Of a DNA stretch of 8,386 nucleotides, positions 6,123-8,386 are shown piece after piece. The notes below the pieces were generated by a model. It did not search any database, had not been told where the DNA came from, and worked only from the letters and a program-made list of their open reading frames with translations. Position numbers and translations under genes: made by a program. The first letter of the stretch is position 1. Each line of letters begins with the position of its first letter. The DNA is from CAZFCK01 sp964517355 (GTDB lineage: Bacteria; Desulfobacterota; Desulfovibrionia; Desulfovibrionales; Desulfovibrionaceae). The stretch covers positions 1-8,386 of the forward strand of contig CAZFCK010000213.1 in assembly GCA_964517355.1 (NCBI GenBank), written 5' to 3'.

Positions 6123-6533
6123 CGTCGTGCCGCCAAGAAGTGTGCCGTGCCATGTTCTTTTGAAAGATTTCGGTGAGTGAAAATGCCAAGAGCTGTTTCT
6201 CATTGCTGTCCTGTGCGAGTGGGAGCCCCTTGTCCGGATGCATCCCCTCGCATTTTTCCTTCCCGCTTTTTCCTTTTGAAAATCAGACGGGGAAGGAAAG
6301 GCTGCATAAACAGCACGGCGTATTGCCGCCATGCCGCCGGGAGCGGCGTTTATCGAAAAACAGGAACGCTCATTCATTGCCGTAACGAACCCTCTCCATG
6401 GTTTTGGCACGGGGCGCCCGAGGGGAAGACCGCTTTCACAAGATGTGCCCCTCACGACAAGACTGTTGAGTGACAGCCCCGAGCAACGCGCAATGGAATG
6501 CAACTTGCGGATATGATTCCAGGAGGCCTGTAG
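6123..6533 (+). promoter_or_regulatory. Structured ilvB-ilvN intergenic region (candidate leader)
   Basis: No believable gene is seen in these 411 bases. Frames of 60-100 codons exist but have cysteine- and arginine-rich composition and no Shine-Dalgarno site. Structures in order are: the terminator (6214-6257); a long stem, 6255-6265 with 6288-6299; CGGC-GTATT-GCCG (6316-6328); GCCGC-CGGGA-GCGGC (6333-6347); and GAGGGG (6420-6425) with CCCCTC (6448-6453). I find no good sigma70 promoter in it. Acetohydroxyacid synthase subunit genes usually lie close together, so a long structured spacer suggests RNA-level control of the small subunit. This is inference. Confidence 0.4.
6214..6257 (+). terminator. 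Intrinsic terminator between ilvB and ilvN
   Basis: TGCGAG (6214-6219), a bulged T and GGGA (6221-6224) pair with TCCC (6243-6246) and CTCGCA (6247-6252). That gives ten pairs around an 18-base loop, followed directly by five T residues (6253-6257). This is a good intrinsic-terminator form in the sense direction, 92 bases past the ilvB stop. Its T run overlaps the left arm of a second stem, TTTCCTTCCCG (6255-6265) with CGGGGAAGGAAA (6288-6299), so the two structures may compete. It may uncouple ilvB from ilvN or act as an attenuator. Confidence 0.55.
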
Positions 6534-7022
6534 ATGCGACATGTACTTTCCATTCTTGTGGAAAACGAACCAGGCGTGCTTTCACGCGTTTCCGGTCTTT
6601 TCTCCGGTCGCGGCTTTAACATTGAAACGATCAATGTGGGGCCGACTCTTGAGGAAAACGTTTCCATAATGACCATCACCACCTCGGGGGATGACCAGAT
6701 TATCGAGCAAATCGTCAAACAATTGCGCAAATTAATTACGGTGATCAAGGTGGTTGACCTCACCGAGACGCAGGCCGTGCAACGGGAGATGATGCTTATC
6801 AAGGTCAGCGCCGAGGATGCAAAGCGTGCAGAGATATTGCGTATTGTGGATATTTTCCGATGCAAGGTTGTGGATGTGAGTCTTAATGAATTGACAATTG
6901 AGATTACCGGTGATCATGGCAAGGTCGCGGCCCTGGTCAATCTCCTGCAACGCTTCGGCATTAAGGAGATCGCCCGGACCGGCACCGTGGCCATGAAGCG
7001 CAGTATGCAAATAGACCAATAG
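6534..7022 (+). CDS. ilvN: Acetolactate synthase small (regulatory) subunit
   Basis: This is the regulatory partner of IlvB. It activates the catalytic subunit and carries the site for feedback inhibition by valine or another branched-chain amino acid. The 162-residue product has the expected two halves. An N-terminal ACT domain (about 3-75) has NEPGVLSRVSGLFSGRGFNI (11-30), the ligand-binding loop, and VSIMTITT (43-50). A C-terminal domain (about 84-158) has the E/REMMLIKV strand, RIVDIFRCKVVDVS (103-116), TIEITG (121-126) and the final GIKEIARTGTVAMKR (142-156). Length is typical of the longer IlvN/IlvH type. The ATG has a perfect AGGAGG (6521-6526) seven bases upstream, consistent with independent initiation after the long spacer. 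The symbol could equally be ilvH. Confidence 0.96.
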   Translation: MRHVLSILVENEPGVLSRVSGLFSGRGFNIETINVGPTLEENVSIMTITTSGDDQIIEQIVKQLRKLITVIKVVDLTETQAVQREMMLIKVSAEDAKRAEILRIVDIFRCKVVDVSLNELTIEITGDHGKVAALVNLLQRFGIKEIARTGTVAMKRSMQIDQ

Positions 7023-7103
7023 GGCCGACTGGGAGGCCTTTTTCTCGGCCCGGCATGTGACGGCCTATACATGTCGGATGCCGGCCTAACGATTCACCGG
7101 CCC
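7022..7103 (+). promoter_or_regulatory. Mutually exclusive hairpins between ilvN and ilvC
   Basis: GGGCCGA (7022-7028), which starts at the last base of the ilvN stop, can pair with three downstream targets. With GGCC (7035-7038) it makes a short stem followed by five T residues (7039-7043), like a terminator. It pairs perfectly with TCGGCCC (7045-7051), which would swallow that T run. Or CGGCCC (7098-7103) pairs with its first six bases. CCGGCAT (7050-7056) and ATGCCGG (7078-7084) form another perfect stem, and GCCGG (7080-7084) can instead pair with CCGGC (7097-7101). Competing stems of this kind are the layout of an attenuator or structured leader of ilvC. No known riboswitch or T-box signature is recognised. 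Confidence 0.4.
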
Positions 7104-7147
7104 TGCTGCCCAGACGTGCAGAGCAAAAAATGTTTTGTGGAGCAACA

Positions 7148-8137
7148 ATGAAAGTCTATTACGAACAGGATGCCGATTTTTCTTTCCTGAAGGGCAAAAC
7201 CATAGCCATAATCGGCTACGGCAGTCAGGGGCATGCCCATGCGCAAAATTTGCGCGATTCCGGCTGCAACGTCATCATTGGCCAGCGCCCCGGCGGTAAA
7301 AATTATGAATTGGCCAAAGAGCACGGGTTCGAGCCCATGAGTGCTGCCGACGCCGCTGCTAAAGCCGATTGCATTATGATTCTGGTACCTGACCAGCACG
7401 CTCCCGCTGTGTATGCCGAAGCCGTGGCGCCGAACCTTGCTGCGGGGAAAACCCTGTTTTTCGCCCATGGGTTCAACATCCATTTTAATCAGATCGTTCC
7501 ACCGAAGGACGTGGACGTGGTGATGGTCGCTCCCAAAGGGCCTGGCCATCTGGTGCGTCGCGTCTTTACCGAGGGCGGCGGCGTGCCGTGTCTCGTGGCA
7601 GTGCACCAGGACGCCACTGGAAACGCCATGCAGACGGCCTTGGCTTATGCCAAAGGCGTTGGCGGTGCTCGTTCCGGCGTTATTGAAACCACTTTTCGCG
7701 AGGAAACCGAGACCGACCTCTTTGGGGAGCAGGTTGTCCTGTGCGGCGGACTGTGCGCCTTGATCCAGAAAGGTTTCGAAACTCTTTGCGAGGCGGGATA
7801 CCAGCCGGAGATCGCCTATTTCGAGTGTCTGCACGAGGTGAAGCTCATTGTGGACCTTATCTATGAAGGCGGAATGGCCAAGATGCGCGCCTCCATCAGT
7901 GACACGGCGGAATATGGAGATTACAGCCGCGGCCCCCGTGTGGTGAATGAGCAAACCAAGCTCGAAATGAAAAAAATTTTGCGGGAGATCCAGGACGGCA
8001 GCTTTGCCAAGGAGTTCATTCTGGAAAACAAGGCCGGTATGCCGCACTTTTTGGCTACCCGGCGTTTGCAGGCCGAACACAAGGTGGAAGAGGTGGGCGG
8101 CAAGCTTCGCGACATGATGTCGTGGTTGAAGAAATAG
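7148..8137 (+). CDS. ilvC: Ketol-acid reductoisomerase (class I)
   Basis: IlvC isomerises and reduces 2-acetolactate or 2-aceto-2-hydroxybutyrate to the dihydroxy-acids, the step after IlvBN, using Mg and NAD(P)H. The 329 residues match the short class I form. The N-terminal Rossmann domain has GYGSQGHAHAQNLRDSG (23-39). The active-site residues are all present at their usual places: H107 in AHGFN, K130 in the APKGPGH motif, D190 and E194 in ETDLFGEQ, E226 and E230 in ECLHE, S251 in ASISDTAEYG. The start is ATG 7148, with GGAG (7139-7142) five bases upstream and the family-typical MKVYYEQDAD. An in-frame ATG at 7130 would add six atypical residues and lacks a site. The cofactor loop GQRPGGKNYE (45-54) lacks the serines often found at 2'-phosphate-binding positions, so NADPH preference should not be assumed. 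Confidence 0.97.
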   Translation: MKVYYEQDADFSFLKGKTIAIIGYGSQGHAHAQNLRDSGCNVIIGQRPGGKNYELAKEHGFEPMSAADAAAKADCIMILVPDQHAPAVYAEAVAPNLAAGKTLFFAHGFNIHFNQIVPPKDVDVVMVAPKGPGHLVRRVFTEGGGVPCLVAVHQDATGNAMQTALAYAKGVGGARSGVIETTFREETETDLFGEQVVLCGGLCALIQKGFETLCEAGYQPEIAYFECLHEVKLIVDLIYEGGMAKMRASISDTAEYGDYSRGPRVVNEQTKLEMKKILREIQDGSFAKEFILENKAGMPHFLATRRLQAEHKVEEVGGKLRDMMSWLKK

Positions 8138-8334
8138 CTCTCAGTTACCGCTACGTTGCTTATGTGAGGGGGAAGTCCATAACGGATTTCCCCCTCACAT
8201 TGTTTGGAGCAATGCATCGTTATAAAACGACGTTCGGACATAAAGAAAAAAGAAATAAGTCGCGGGCTTTCGCGCCCGCACGACGACCAGGGGAGGCCCC
8301 TGGACGCCGGAAAAAGGACAATCTGATTCTCAAT
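8138..8334. other. Intergenic region with two further GC-rich hairpins
   Basis: After the ilvC terminator come GCGGGC (8262-8267) - TTTCGC - GCCCGC (8274-8279) and then CCAGGGG (8287-8293) - AGG - CCCCTGG (8297-8303), separated by only seven bases. Neither is followed by a T run. A TATAAA at 8221-8226 has no well-spaced -35. No believable gene is seen. The hairpins lie between the terminator and the right-hand copy of the 49-base repeat and could be part of a larger repeat cluster. Confidence 0.5.
8162..8205 (+). terminator. Strong hairpin terminator after ilvC
   Basis: ATGTGAGGGGGAAGTCC (8162-8178) pairs with 8184-8200 along all 17 positions, with a single G-U pair, around the five-base loop ATAAC. 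TGTTT follows, so the T run is modest. It starts 24 bases past the ilvC stop and probably ends the ilv operon. The long stem would also protect the 3' end of the messenger. Confidence 0.7.
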
Positions 8335-8383
8335 TAGCGCATTTTCGCCTTGAAACAAGGCTCTCCCCTGAAACAATTTCCAA
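8335..8383 (-). repeat. Right copy of the 49-base terminal inverted repeat
   Basis: This copy is the exact reverse complement of bases 1-49. Its hairpin is GCCTTG (8347-8352) - AAA - CAAGGC (8356-8361). The last 13 bases of the window, CAATT-TCC-AATTG (8374-8386), form a perfect small palindrome at which the sequence ends. Preceding CCCCTGAAA (8365-8373) suggests a longer stem continuing outside. Relative to ilvC it has the same position and direction that the left copy has relative to tatA: beyond the terminator of an outward-transcribed gene. Confidence 0.85.
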
Positions 8384-8386
8384 TTG

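Noticed and set aside
6003..6542. A 179-codon minus-strand frame across the ilvB-ilvN spacer, and plus-strand frames at 6177-6473 and 6331-6516
   Set aside because: Composition is rich in Arg, His, Cys and Ser as in untranslated GC-rich DNA, there are no Shine-Dalgarno sites, and there is no domain. The minus-strand frame also overlaps ilvB.
7022..7147. T-box or known amino-acid riboswitch before ilvC
   Set aside because: The conserved T-box sequence and the specifier-loop layout are not present. Only generic competing hairpins are seen.
7094..8080. A 328-codon open frame on the minus strand opposite ilvC
   Set aside because: It mirrors the codon bias of ilvC, has no recognisable domain and no ribosome site. 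ilvC on the plus strand has every catalytic residue.
8122..8337. A 71-codon plus-strand frame overlapping the ilvC end
   Set aside because: It runs through the ilvC terminator hairpin and two other stems, lacks a ribosome site and has no domain.
1..8386. A composite transposon or mobile island bounded by the 49-base inverted repeats
   Set aside because: There is no transposase, integrase or cargo-like gene, the contents are core metabolism in an order I associate with the lineage, and the sequence ends inside the repeat, which fits a cut at a repeat better.

Overview
The window looks like chromosomal core sequence from a sulfate-reducer-type deltaproteobacterium, most likely family Desulfovibrionaceae. 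I infer this from the order HAD phosphatase - YggT - DUF167 - DUF465 - ilvB - ilvN - ilvC, which I associate with Desulfovibrio-type genomes, and from two lineage-type hypothetical proteins. No database search was possible, so the genus is not assigned.

Layout. At the left, tatA is on the minus strand (172-402) with its own hairpin terminator. From about 714 rightward every gene is on the plus strand: a cysteine-rich small protein (714-1076), an unrecognised 293-residue protein (1192-2073), a 485-base non-coding stretch with repeated TTGTT/AACAA palindromes, a HAD-family phosphatase (2559-3242), a two-helix YggT membrane protein (3509-3820), a DUF167/YggU protein (3830-4150), a DUF465/YdcH-like helical protein (4184-4414), and then three branched-chain amino acid genes: ilvB (4419-6122), ilvN (6534-7022) and ilvC (7148-8137). 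A 17-bp-stem hairpin closes the operon after ilvC.

How the genes work together. IlvB and IlvN are the catalytic and regulatory subunits of acetohydroxyacid synthase. IlvC (ketol-acid reductoisomerase) takes the next step towards valine, leucine and isoleucine. ilvD and ilvE are not in the window. YggT, DUF167, DUF465 and ilvB are tightly spaced (9, 33 and 4 bases between them) and are probably co-transcribed. The ilvB-ilvN gap (411 bases) and the ilvN-ilvC gap (125 bases) are unusually long and structured. The first holds a good intrinsic-terminator candidate. The second holds several mutually exclusive hairpins. This suggests control of the operon at RNA level.

The most striking non-coding feature is a perfect 49-base inverted repeat formed by the two ends of the window (1-49 and 8335-8383). 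Each copy lies beyond the 3' end of an outward-transcribed gene and holds a small hairpin, and the window breaks off inside a second palindrome. This reads as a dispersed intergenic repeat at which the sequence was cut, rather than as a transposon end. I found no tRNA, rRNA, CRISPR array, transposase or phage gene.
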